Below are positions 51,545 to 60,140 of a stretch of 64,000 nt of DNA, piece by piece. Position 1 is the stretch's first letter; the number at the start of each line of letters is the position of its first letter. The notes beneath the pieces are model-generated. The model ran no database searches. It saw only the letters and a list, made by a program, of their open reading frames with translations, and was not told the origin of the DNA. The stretch is taken from assembly GCA_031374415.1 (NCBI GenBank), contig JANMGB010000334.1:1-64000 (forward strand). Direction: 5' to 3'. This DNA is from CANHBY01 sp031374415. GTDB taxonomy: Bacteria > Pseudomonadota > Gammaproteobacteria > Burkholderiales > Burkholderiaceae_C. Made by a program: the position numbers and the translations under genes.

Positions 51545-52783
51545 ATGCAGAAGAAGACCGTTTGTGTAGTGGGATTGGGTTACATCGGCTTGCCCACGGC
51601 GGCCTTGCTGGCCAGCAGTGGCTACCAAGTCGTGGGGGTCGATTTGAACGCCCATGCGGTGGACACCATCAACCAGGGACGCATCCACATCGTTGAGCCT
51701 GACCTCGACGCCTTCGTCCGTTCGGCCATCGTTGCGCAGCGCCTCCAGGCCTTCACGACACCCCAAGCGGGTGATGTCTACATGATCTGCGTGCCAACGC
51801 CCCTGCACGACACCGGCAGCACACCGCAGCCCAACATCGACTACGTGCTGGCCGCCACACGAAGCATCGCAGCCTTCGTCAAACCAGGCGATCTGGTCAT
51901 CCTGGAATCGACCTCGCCGGTCGGTACCACCCAGCAAATGGCCGATGTCTTAAAGAGTTCGGGCGTGGACCTGTCCTCCATTCACGTCGCCTACTGCCCA
52001 GAGCGCGTGCTGCCAGGGAAGATCATGACCGAGCTGCTCGAAAATGATCGGGTGGTTGGCGGCTTGACCCCTGAGGCCACCCGCGCTGTCAGTGAGTTTT
52101 ACCGCAGCTTCGTGCGAGGCACGGTTCTGGAAACCGATGCCAAAACCGCCGAAATGTGCAAACTCACCGAAAACAGCTTCCGTGACGTGAACATCGCCTT
52201 TGCCAACGAGCTTTCGGTCATTTGTGCCAAGGAAGGCATCAACGTCTGGAACTTGATCCAACTGGCCAATCGCCATCCCCGAGTGAATATTCTTCAGCCG
52301 GGGGCCGGCGTCGGGGGGCACTGCATCGCTGTGGATCCCTGGTTCATTGTTGCCCGCGATCCAGAGAATGCCAAACTCATTCGTGCGGGGCGTGAAGTCA
52401 ACAATTTCAAAACAGAGTGGGCCATCGATCAGATCAAGCGGGCCATGGCCGAGGTGCCCAAGCGCACCGGGCGGCCGCCGGTCTTGGCCTGTCTGGGCCT
52501 GGCCTTCAAGCCCGACATTGACGATCTGCGTGAGTCGCCTGCCGCGCACATCGCCTGCGAGTTGCAAGCTCAAGGCTACCAAGTGCTGGTCGTTGAGCCC
52601 AATATCTCTCAACATCCGGACTTGAAACTGGTTGCGCTGGACGAGGCCCTCAAGACCGCCGATGTGCTGGCCGTGATGGTCAAGCACCGCCAATTTCTCG
52701 ATGTCGCCGTCAAGAAGATCTTGATCGAAGCCCAAGCCCTGGACTTTTGCGGCGTGACCGCTGATCAGCGGCGAAATACATGA
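51545..52783 (+). CDS. wecC: UDP-N-acetyl-D-mannosamine dehydrogenase
   Basis: A 412-aa UDP-sugar dehydrogenase: VVGLGYIGLPTAALLA, STSPVGTT, the CKLTENSFRDVNIAFANE segment and the catalytic Cys in GGHCIAVDPWF. With WecB it supplies UDP-ManNAcA for the glycan. A perfect 11-bp stem-loop lies eight bases after its stop and may end the long operon. Confidence 0.95.
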   Translation: MQKKTVCVVGLGYIGLPTAALLASSGYQVVGVDLNAHAVDTINQGRIHIVEPDLDAFVRSAIVAQRLQAFTTPQAGDVYMICVPTPLHDTGSTPQPNIDYVLAATRSIAAFVKPGDLVILESTSPVGTTQQMADVLKSSGVDLSSIHVAYCPERVLPGKIMTELLENDRVVGGLTPEATRAVSEFYRSFVRGTVLETDAKTAEMCKLTENSFRDVNIAFANELSVICAKEGINVWNLIQLANRHPRVNILQPGAGVGGHCIAVDPWFIVARDPENAKLIRAGREVNNFKTEWAIDQIKRAMAEVPKRTGRPPVLACLGLAFKPDIDDLRESPAAHIACELQAQGYQVLVVEPNISQHPDLKLVALDEALKTADVLAVMVKHRQFLDVAVKKILIEAQALDFCGVTADQRRNT

Positions 52784-52791
52784 CGTTGAGC

Positions 52792-52828
52792 GCGTGAAAA
52801 CGCTGGTATTTTCAGGCCGTTTTCACGC
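52792..52828 (+). terminator. Stem-loop after wecC, candidate terminator
   Basis: GCGTGAAAACG (52792-52802) pairs perfectly with CGTTTTCACGC (52818-52828) across a 15-base loop. No U tract follows, so it may act as a processing or Rho-assisted signal rather than an intrinsic terminator. Confidence 0.5.
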
Positions 52829-53018
52829 CCATGCGGGGCGCTTGTGCAGCACAATGGCCTCCCCACCAAGCCCGTGCCTGGATTGTGCGAGGGGGGGGTG
52901 AGGTAGTGGTTTGCCGTGCAGTTGATGTCATTCAATGTTCAGGGACTTTTCATCAGACACCCCTGGGCGCAGTGTCCTACTCAACCAACTCGGTGCGCTC
53001 GCCCGCACCCCTGGCGCG

Positions 53019-54134
53019 ATGACCTACTTCATTTTGAGCTTCGTTGTCTCCCTGATGATCACCTCGATGGTGGTGCGCTCCTCACACATGCACGGATGGC
53101 TCAGCGCGGATCACGACCTGTCGGGCCCGCAGAAGTTTCATCACCGGCCCGTTCCGCGCATCGGAGGCCTGGCACTCGCGCTAGCGGTCATGGCTGGGGT
53201 CGCCCTGGTGGAGTTTTCCAACGGGGCCGAACGATTTGACACCCTGTGGCTTTGGGTGCTGGCGGCGATTCCGGCTTTCTTTTCGGGCTTGATCGAAGAC
53301 TTCACGAAGGGGGTCTCGGCCCGCCGTCGATTGTTTTTTACGGCCGTCTCGACGCTGCTGGGCATCGGACTGCTACACGCCACGATCACGCGCACCGGCA
53401 TCCCATGGATGGATGAACTCATGACCTGGGCGCCTTTGTCGGTCATTTTTACGCTTTTCATGGTCACAGGCGTGACCCACGCCGTCAACATCATCGATGG
53501 CTTCAATGGTCTGGCTTCCATGTGCGTGCTGATGATGATGATGGCCTTGGCCTATGTGGCATACCAAGTCGGTGATCGCTTCGTTCTAACCTCGTCATTG
53601 ATTTGCGGCGGGGCGATTTTGGGTTTCTTCTTTTGGAACTTCCCTGCCGGTTTGATTTTTCTGGGCGATGGGGGTGCGTATTTTCTGGGCTTTACGCTGG
53701 CGGAGTTGAGTGTGTTGTTGATCTCGAACAATGCCGAGGTATCGCCTTTTTTCCCGGTCTTGATGTGCGCCTACCCGTTGATTGAAACCGCCTTCACCAT
53801 GTACCGTCGTCGCGTTTTGAAGGGCGTGGGCACCAGCAAGGCCGATGGCATTCACCTGCACACCTTGATTCACCGGCGCGTCATTCGCTGGGCCACCCCA
53901 GGCAGTATTGACCGTCGGCGCACCAGCCAAGACCGCCGCAAAACGGCGCGCAACTCGATGACGGCCCCGTACCTGTGGGCACTGTGCCTGTGCTCGGTGA
54001 TCCCCGCCCTGCTGTGGTGGAACAACACCCCCATGTTGTTGGCTTGCCTGGCACTGTTTTTACTGGGCTACGTTGTTCTGTACTGGCGCATCGTACGCTT
54101 CCATGTGCCTAAGTGGTTGATCGTTCGGTATTGA
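53019..54134 (+). CDS. wecA: WecA/MraY-family undecaprenyl-phosphate glycosyl-1-phosphate transferase
   Basis: A 371-aa polytopic membrane protein. ATG 53019 starts directly in the first membrane helix; the frame is open from 52935, and no good Shine-Dalgarno is visible. Motifs: HHRPVPRIGG, IEDFTKGVSARRR (the usual DD loop reads ED), VNIIDGFNGLAS and the C-terminal HLHTLIHRR. It attaches a HexNAc-1-P (typically GlcNAc- or related) to undecaprenyl phosphate, starting a repeat unit. A different initiating enzyme is encoded at 56170. It converges on the - strand block, with 131 bases between. Confidence 0.9.
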   Translation: MTYFILSFVVSLMITSMVVRSSHMHGWLSADHDLSGPQKFHHRPVPRIGGLALALAVMAGVALVEFSNGAERFDTLWLWVLAAIPAFFSGLIEDFTKGVSARRRLFFTAVSTLLGIGLLHATITRTGIPWMDELMTWAPLSVIFTLFMVTGVTHAVNIIDGFNGLASMCVLMMMMALAYVAYQVGDRFVLTSSLICGGAILGFFFWNFPAGLIFLGDGGAYFLGFTLAELSVLLISNNAEVSPFFPVLMCAYPLIETAFTMYRRRVLKGVGTSKADGIHLHTLIHRRVIRWATPGSIDRRRTSQDRRKTARNSMTAPYLWALCLCSVIPALLWWNNTPMLLACLALFLLGYVVLYWRIVRFHVPKWLIVRY

Positions 54135-54203
54135 TCGGCGCGCTGGTCAGGTTAGGGCGGAACCTGCGTGATGCCCGCGACATCATTCACACATCTGCCA
54201 ACC

Positions 54204-54264
54204 GGCCAGCCGTTTCAAATGGGAGCTGATGCGCCCACAGCCCCCCAGTCATGACCGGCTGGCC
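54204..54264. terminator. Inverted repeat between convergent glycan blocks
   Basis: GGCCAGCCG (54204-54212) and CGGCTGGCC (54256-54264) are perfect 9-bp inverted repeats with a 43-base loop in the gap between the converging wecA-like and capD-like genes. It could serve as a bidirectional terminator, although the long loop makes that weak. Confidence 0.3.
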
Positions 54265-54265
54265 A

Positions 54266-56173
54266 TCAGCCGCGATCTGGGACCACCTCAGGAACGTATT
54301 CAGGCACGAAGCCCTGTAAGGTGTGCCTCAAGGCCTGCGCGTCGGGCTCTGCGCCCTGAAGCCAGCCCAGCACCTGCGCAACCCACTCGGCGTCTTGCTG
54401 GTCTTGCAGCTGCGCCACGCGCAAAAGCGGGTGGCTTGATGGCACCGTGCGATCCGCATCGGCCAGCAACTCTTCGAACAGCTTTTCTCCCGGGCGCAAG
54501 CCGGTGTAGACCACCGGGATTTCGTGCTCGCGGTGACCAGACAAGCGAATCAGATCGCGTGCCAGCTCGGCAATTTTGACGGGCTTGCCCATGTCCAACA
54601 CAAGCACCTGGCCGCTGTGCGCCAAGGCCGCCGCTTGAAGCACCAATTTCACGGCCTCTTGCTGGGTCATGAAGTAACGGGTGATGTCAGGATGCGTCAC
54701 CGTGACTGGTCCCCCCTGCGCGATCTGCTCTTTGAACTTGGGGATCACGCTGCCACTGGAGCCCAGCACGTTGCCAAAACGCACTGCGGCAAATTGGGTG
54801 GGTGCTGAGGTGCCCGTCTCCACGGCCCTGACGGGATGTCGCGCCAGGTGCGACAACAGCACCTCCGCCAAGCGCTTGCTGGCGCCCATCACATTGCTCG
54901 GGTTGACGGCTTTGTCTGTGGAAATCAGCACGAAGCGCTCGGCCCCGCAGTGAGCCGCTGCCAGCGCCGCATAGTAGGTGCCCAGAGTGTTGTTTTGCAA
55001 TGCCGACCAGGCGTTTTCGCGCTCCATCAGGGGCACATGCTTGAACGCTGCAGCATGAAATATCAGCGCGGGCCGCTGGGCGATGAACACCTGCGTCAGG
55101 TGCTCCAGGCGCTTGACGTCGCCCATCAAACACACCAGCGCAATCTCAGGGTGGCGCTGGGTGAGTCGTTGCTCGATCTGGTACAGGGCAAACTCGCTGA
55201 GTTCATACAGCACCATGCGCGCAGGTCGAAACCGCGCCAGTTGGCGGCACAACTCGGAGCCAATCGACCCCCCAGCCCCGGTGATGAGAACCGTCTTGCC
55301 AGCCACCAGGCCCGCCACGCTGGCTTCATCGAGCATCACCGGGTCGCGGCCCAGCAGGTCTTCAGGCTCGATGGCCCGCACCCGCTCAACTCGCGCCGTG
55401 CCGTCACGCAGCTCGCTGACCGAGGGCACGGTCAACACGGGCAATGAGGTGCTGGTCGCGAGCTCAAATGCCCGCCGCCGCTGGGGCGCGCTGGCGCCTG
55501 GCAGGGCGATGATGAGGTGGGTGGCTTCGGTGTTCAGCGCCAACTCGCGCACCTCTTGCAAAGTGCCCAGCACCTGTGCGCCCGCAATGCGTGCCCCCTG
55601 TTTGGCGGGGTCGTCGTCGAGCAAGCCCACCACCGACCAGCCCTGCTGATGAAATCCAGCCAAGAGCATCCGCCCCGCTTCGCCGGCGCCCATGACCAAG
55701 GCGCGCCGGGTATCGGCGGGCCCTGCAATGCGCGAGCGAACGTGTTCATACAGCATGCGGTAAGCCACCCGAACGGCACACAGGCCCATCACACACAAGA
55801 GCGGGTGCAGGGCCAGCACCGCGCGGGGGACTCCCTCCCAACCGGCACTGCGCACCGTGATCGCCACCAGCGCGCCGGCCACCCCACAGGCCACGGCCAA
55901 ACGCTTGACCTCACCAAACCCAGAAAATCGCCACAAACTGCGCGGCACCCCCAAGAGCTTGAACACCACGCCATAGAGCAGCACCACACCCGCCAGCACC
56001 ACCATGTCGTAGGCAGGCCTGGCGCTCCACCAGCGCTCAAAACCCAAGCGAAACAGGTAGGTCAGCTGCCAACAGACAGCCACCACCCCTGCGTCAATGA
56101 GCAGGGACAGGGCTTGGCGATGAGGACGCCAACGGGACAAAATGCGATCCAACCGATGCCAACGCGTGCTCAT
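54266..56173 (-). CDS. CapD/PglF/WbpM-like UDP-sugar 4,6-dehydratase, membrane-anchored
   Basis: A 635-aa protein with about four N-terminal membrane segments (residues about 18-125), a first Rossmann region (ALVMGAGEAGRMLL) and a second SDR domain (LITGAGGSIGSELCRQL). The catalytic STDKAV region is followed by NVMGASKR, in which the usual Tyr is Met, as in WbpM/PglF. It should form UDP-4-keto-6-deoxy-GlcNAc for an amino-sugar such as QuiNAc, FucNAc or bacillosamine. The aminotransferase encoded at 56777 could use this product. Overlaps the sugar transferase stop (ATGA at 56170). Confidence 0.93.
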   Translation of the reverse strand: MSTRWHRLDRILSRWRPHRQALSLLIDAGVVAVCWQLTYLFRLGFERWWSARPAYDMVVLAGVVLLYGVVFKLLGVPRSLWRFSGFGEVKRLAVACGVAGALVAITVRSAGWEGVPRAVLALHPLLCVMGLCAVRVAYRMLYEHVRSRIAGPADTRRALVMGAGEAGRMLLAGFHQQGWSVVGLLDDDPAKQGARIAGAQVLGTLQEVRELALNTEATHLIIALPGASAPQRRRAFELATSTSLPVLTVPSVSELRDGTARVERVRAIEPEDLLGRDPVMLDEASVAGLVAGKTVLITGAGGSIGSELCRQLARFRPARMVLYELSEFALYQIEQRLTQRHPEIALVCLMGDVKRLEHLTQVFIAQRPALIFHAAAFKHVPLMERENAWSALQNNTLGTYYAALAAAHCGAERFVLISTDKAVNPSNVMGASKRLAEVLLSHLARHPVRAVETGTSAPTQFAAVRFGNVLGSSGSVIPKFKEQIAQGGPVTVTHPDITRYFMTQQEAVKLVLQAAALAHSGQVLVLDMGKPVKIAELARDLIRLSGHREHEIPVVYTGLRPGEKLFEELLADADRTVPSSHPLLRVAQLQDQQDAEWVAQVLGWLQGAEPDAQALRHTLQGFVPEYVPEVVPDRG

Positions 56174-56772
56174 CGAATCACCACGGCTTTGAGCGTGGCG
56201 GCTATCAGGCGCAGGTCACGCCACAGGCTGGCTTGATCAACGTACTCGGCCGCAAGTTGAAGTTTGGCGGGCATCACGATGTGGATGTAGGTGGCTTCAG
56301 GATCACTGGACTGCCCCAGTTGCCTGCCTTCGTCACGATAGGCCAGCGACGCCGGATCGGTGATGCCAGGCCGCACACTGAGAATCTTGTCGCGCAACAG
56401 GGGCGGATACAGCGCCACGTAGCGTGGCACCTCGGGGCGCGGGCCGACCAAGCTCATGTCGCCCCGAAACACGTCGATCAGTTGGGCCAGCTCATCCAGC
56501 TTGGAGTCGCGCAGCCACCGGCCGACACGGGTCACACGAGAATCATCGTGTCGAGTGATTTGGAGCCCCTGCGGCTGGGTCGTCAGGCTTTGGTGCATGG
56601 TGCGAAATTTATGAATCGCAAACAGCTTGCCACCACGGCCCACCCTGTCTTGCCGAAAAAGCACAGGGCCCGGCGAGTCAAGTTTGATGGCCAGCGCAAT
56701 CACCAGCCACACCGGCGCAAGCACGAGCATGCCCAGCACCGCGCCAAAGAGGTCAAACAAGCGCTTGCTCAT
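56170..56772 (-). CDS. PglC/WcaJ-type initiating sugar phosphotransferase
   Basis: A 200-aa monotopic phosphoglycosyl transferase: one N-terminal hydrophobic re-entrant helix, then PVLFRQDRVGRGGKLF, HKFRTM, the catalytic Asp-Glu in SKLDELAQL, and SLVGPRPE. Its short length matches the minimal PglC group that transfers UDP-diNAcBac-type sugars to undecaprenyl phosphate. It sits between the dehydratase and the aminotransferase on the same strand, which is the set of activities needed to make and attach a 2,4-diamino or 4-amino sugar. Confidence 0.92.
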   Translation of the reverse strand: MSKRLFDLFGAVLGMLVLAPVWLVIALAIKLDSPGPVLFRQDRVGRGGKLFAIHKFRTMHQSLTTQPQGLQITRHDDSRVTRVGRWLRDSKLDELAQLIDVFRGDMSLVGPRPEVPRYVALYPPLLRDKILSVRPGITDPASLAYRDEGRQLGQSSDPEATYIHIVMPAKLQLAAEYVDQASLWRDLRLIAATLKAVVIR

Positions 56773-56776
56773 GTGC

Positions 56777-57934
56777 TCATGTGATCGCTGCGCGCACGGC
56801 TTGGATCACTCGTTCGACATCGTCATCGCTCATGCGGGTGTACAGCGGCACACTGAGCATGCTATCGAACGCAGCCTGGCTGTGAGGGTAGTCGCTGCTT
56901 CGCAGTTGATAGCGCTCGCGCCAGTAGGTCTGCAGGTGCAAGGGGATGTAGTGCACGCTGCAACCAATGCCCGCCTCGAAGAGGCGTTCAATCACGGTGT
57001 CCCGATGGCAGGGTGCCTGTGAGCGCAGCCGCAACACATAAAGGTGCCACGCATGGGTGTCGCCCGGTGCCGGGCCAGGGGGCAGTTGCACAGGCAAGTC
57101 AGCCCACGCAGCGTGATATCGCTGGGCAATCGCGGCGCGTCGTTGGGCAAACCCAGGCAAACGGCGTAGCTGATGGATGCCCATTGCGGCAGCAATGTCC
57201 GTCAGGTTGTACTTGAAGCCAGGGGCCACGATGTCGTAACGCCACGCTGGAACCTTGGTGGTGAAGCGGTCGAATGCATCGCGACTCATCCCGTGCAAGC
57301 GCATGACTTTCATGCGTTGCGCCAGCGCGGGGTCACGGGTCACGACCATGCCGCCCTCGCCCGTGGTCAGAGTTTTGTTGGCGTAGAAACTGAACACCGT
57401 GGCAGCCGAGTCCAGGGTTCCTATCAATCGCCCGCCGCAGGTGGTGGGCAAGGCATGGGCGGCGTCTTCTACCACCTTCACCCCATGCTGCTGGGCCAAG
57501 GCCAGCAAGCGCGCCATGTCTGCCGACAAGCCCGCAAAATGAACCGGCATGATCACCTTGGTGCGCAGGGTGAGCGCCGCGGCCACGGCATCCACATCGA
57601 TGCACAAGGTGTGGGGGTTCATGTCGACCAAGACCACATCGGCGCCCAGGTAGCGCACCACTTCGGCCGTGGCCGTGAAGGTGTGGGTGGTGGTGATGAC
57701 TTCATCGCCCGGCCCCACGCCCAAAGCCTCCAGGGCCAGGTGCAGGCCCGCAGTGGCCGAATTGACCGCCAAGGCCGTCAAGCTGGGGTCACCCAGAAAG
57801 GCCTCAAAGTCGGCCTCGAAGCGTTGGCACTTGGGGCCCGTGGTGACCCAGCCGGAACGTAAGGTGTCCACGACTTCGGCGATTTCTTCCTCGCCAATTT
57901 CGGGCAAGGAGAAGGGAAGAAAAGGCATGCTCAT
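56777..57934 (-). CDS. DegT/DnrJ-family sugar-nucleotide aminotransferase
   Basis: A 385-aa PLP enzyme: SLPEIGEEEIAEVVDTLRSGWVTTGP (positions 9-34), NSATAGLHLALEA, VEDAAHALP and the Schiff-base Lys in FYANKTLTTGEGG. It is of the ArnB/PglE/PseC type, which aminates UDP-4-keto-6-deoxy sugars. Product of the CapD-like enzyme is the probable substrate. Start is at ATG 57934, with another ATG two codons later; no strong ribosome-binding site is present. Confidence 0.9.
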   Translation of the reverse strand: MSMPFLPFSLPEIGEEEIAEVVDTLRSGWVTTGPKCQRFEADFEAFLGDPSLTALAVNSATAGLHLALEALGVGPGDEVITTTHTFTATAEVVRYLGADVVLVDMNPHTLCIDVDAVAAALTLRTKVIMPVHFAGLSADMARLLALAQQHGVKVVEDAAHALPTTCGGRLIGTLDSAATVFSFYANKTLTTGEGGMVVTRDPALAQRMKVMRLHGMSRDAFDRFTTKVPAWRYDIVAPGFKYNLTDIAAAMGIHQLRRLPGFAQRRAAIAQRYHAAWADLPVQLPPGPAPGDTHAWHLYVLRLRSQAPCHRDTVIERLFEAGIGCSVHYIPLHLQTYWRERYQLRSSDYPHSQAAFDSMLSVPLYTRMSDDDVERVIQAVRAAIT

Positions 57935-58009
57935 AGCGCCAAGGGCGACAGGCCCAGTGTCGTGTCCCCACGATACTGATTTTCATCGCTCAAATTCAAT
58001 CGAGTTAAG

Positions 58010-58759
58010 TCATTGATGCGCCTTGGCCAACCACGCCAAGCGGTGTGTACGCAACCAAGGCCAGTTAAAAAACCCATACAAAGCGGGGTGCAATTGAGCC
58101 AGCACTCGGGCCAAAGGTGGCGCCAAGGTCAATCGTTGCACATGAAAGTTGGCTTGAGGAAACAAAGCCCGCACGCGGGCCAGCAGAACGCCTTGAACAT
58201 CAGGGTTACGGGGATTATCAACGGTGAAGTCATACCACAGCACGGCACCGCCCGGTTTGAGCATCGCCCAAATCGCTTGGGCCAGCCTGTGCTGAACCGC
58301 ATCGTCCAGCAATGAAGAAAACACCGTGGCCTGGACGATGACGTCGAAACGCAGCGCGTCAGGATCGCGCGCGCGCGCCTCCAGCATCACGCAGGCGTCG
58401 CCATGCATCAGCGTCACGCCCAACGGCAGCCGCTGGCGCGCATGATCATGTCGCTCAGGCAACAGCTCAATGCCCGACAAGTGCGCGGGATGGGCGCCCC
58501 AGCGCAGCCAGTCCAGCAGGTTGTCGCCCGTGCCGCTGCCCACTTCCAGCATGCGGCACTGGCTCAGGTCGCGCCACCCGTGGCGGGCCAGCAGGGCCAG
58601 GGTCGCGCGTTGGCGCTCTTGCCATGCCCACAAGGCCGCTGGGTTGAACACGCTGTAGCGTGGGTCGTTCGGCACACGGCGGGCGTAGCGCGCTTGAACG
58701 GCCTCAGCTTCACTGGGCAGGGACAGGTCAGCCCCCGGACGGGGAACGGTGTCAGACAT
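58010..58759 (-). CDS. Class I SAM-dependent methyltransferase
   Basis: A 249-aa protein; ATG 58759 chosen because it follows the upstream glycosyltransferase stop by 13 bases and a G-rich stretch. Motif I is MLEVGSGTGDNLLD, with the later FDVIVQATVFSSLLDD and GGAVLWYDF. It probably methylates a sugar hydroxyl, possibly capping or modifying the glycan assembled by the - strand block. Substrate unknown. Confidence 0.82.
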   Translation of the reverse strand: MSDTVPRPGADLSLPSEAEAVQARYARRVPNDPRYSVFNPAALWAWQERQRATLALLARHGWRDLSQCRMLEVGSGTGDNLLDWLRWGAHPAHLSGIELLPERHDHARQRLPLGVTLMHGDACVMLEARARDPDALRFDVIVQATVFSSLLDDAVQHRLAQAIWAMLKPGGAVLWYDFTVDNPRNPDVQGVLLARVRALFPQANFHVQRLTLAPPLARVLAQLHPALYGFFNWPWLRTHRLAWLAKAHQ

Positions 58760-58772
58760 CCCGCCCCCCGTG

Positions 58773-59825
58773 TCAGCGCGTGAGCGCCGCAAACCGGGTG
58801 CGACTGGTGCCACCGTGCAAGACGTCCCACAGGCCCATGAGCGAGCCAAGCCCATACGCCACGTGGTAGCTCCCGATCACCAGCGGGACTCGCCACAAGG
58901 CCTTCATGCCACAGGGGTCTCGCTGCGCCACACTCATCGTCATGAACAACACCGCCCCCGCATACAAGGTGCTCAAAGCGGCCAGCGGCCATGCAGCCCC
59001 CAGCACGGCCAACAACAGGCTCAGCCCCATGGCCAGCACAAAAAGCGCAGGAACCCAATGGCGCGGAGAGGCCGTCTGGCCATGCTTCTTGATGACGAAG
59101 GGCTTCCAATAACCATATTGCAGGTACTGGCGAAATACCTGCGGCAGATTGGCTCGCGGACGGTAGGTGCTGCGGATGCGGGACGACTGCCATACCAGAC
59201 CGCCCCCCCGCGTGATGCGCAGGTTGTGTTCGTCATCTTGGTTGCGCACCAGACTTTCATCAAAGCCGCCAAAACGCTCAAATGTGGCCCGCGGCCAACA
59301 GCCGAGGTAAACCGTGTCGGCCCAGCCGTTGTAATCCAGGCGTCGCGACAAGGCCCCCCCCGCCACCCAGGGGCATTGAAAGGCCGCCGCAATGGCCCGC
59401 TGCGTGGGCCCGGCATGCAGGTCGGGTGCGGCGTGCCAGGGCCCACCGACGTTGTCGGCCCCCGAATCGGCCAAGACACTCAAGGCTTGGTGAATGTAGT
59501 CAGCGGTGTATTCAGTGTGAACATCCATGCGCACAATGACATCGCCCTGGGCCTGCAAAAGCGCGGCATTCAGGCCGGTGGAGACAATGCGCCGAGGGTT
59601 GTCAATGAGTTGAATGCGTGGATCAGCCTGGCTCAAACGCTGCAAGATGTCGCGGGTGCCGTCGTCACTCATGCCGTCCGCCACAAGCAACTGCAAACGC
59701 CAGCCATCCGGCATGATTTGCCGCAGCACGTTGTGACAAAAGCTCTCGATGTAGCGGTGCTCGTTGCGACAAGGCACGATCACGCTGACACATTGCGCGG
59801 CAGTGGAGGCTGGGGGTTTTTTCAT
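58773..59825 (-). CDS. Family 2 glycosyltransferase, ExoA-like
   Basis: A 350-aa GT-A enzyme: SVIVPCRNEHRYIE, a VRMDVHTEY acceptor-side metal motif, NQDDEHNLRITRGGG, and two or three C-terminal membrane helices (about 265-330). This arrangement is like ExoA of succinoglycan synthesis. The repeat element copy 2 lies 54 bases upstream, so the promoter of this gene, if separate, must include or lie within the element. Confidence 0.87.
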   Translation of the reverse strand: MKKPPASTAAQCVSVIVPCRNEHRYIESFCHNVLRQIMPDGWRLQLLVADGMSDDGTRDILQRLSQADPRIQLIDNPRRIVSTGLNAALLQAQGDVIVRMDVHTEYTADYIHQALSVLADSGADNVGGPWHAAPDLHAGPTQRAIAAAFQCPWVAGGALSRRLDYNGWADTVYLGCWPRATFERFGGFDESLVRNQDDEHNLRITRGGGLVWQSSRIRSTYRPRANLPQVFRQYLQYGYWKPFVIKKHGQTASPRHWVPALFVLAMGLSLLLAVLGAAWPLAALSTLYAGAVLFMTMSVAQRDPCGMKALWRVPLVIGSYHVAYGLGSLMGLWDVLHGGTSRTRFAALTR

Positions 59826-59879
59826 AGATTGAGGCCTCGATTCTCAGGGTTCTTCGAGCCCACAAGCAAGATTTTTCTA

Positions 59880-60140
59880 GTATCGCGTCTCAGTGGATTT
59901 GAAAGGTTGAATTGTTGCGAGGTCAATAGTGAAGTACACAGGCTGCTGGATTCCCGCCTGCGCGGGAATGACGTGGGGAGATGCCAACCCCTGCGCCCGT
60001 CATCCCCGCGCAGGCGGGGATCCAGGAGCGCGCCACAGGAGCGTTATGCCCGCACGCTGCATTCCTCCCAGCTCAGCTTGCCCATGCGCCACGTGTTCGC
60101 TTTGGCAAAAATCAACCTTTCACATCCACTGAGACGGGGC
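59880..60140. mobile_element. Palindromic MITE-like repeat, copy 2 (261 bp), inverted relative to copy 1
   Basis: The ends are inverted repeats: GTATCGCGTCTCAGTGGATT at the left, and the right end read in reverse complement GCCCCGTCTCAGTGGATGTG, both running on to GAAAGG. The terminal variants differ from those of copy 1 but match each other, so the two ends of each copy stay paired. Hairpins ATTCCCGC-CTGC-GCGGGAAT and ATCCCCGC-like lie inside. The right end runs into the glycosyltransferase gene at 60120-61229 and supplies its last codons and stop. It is non-coding otherwise. Confidence 0.8.
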
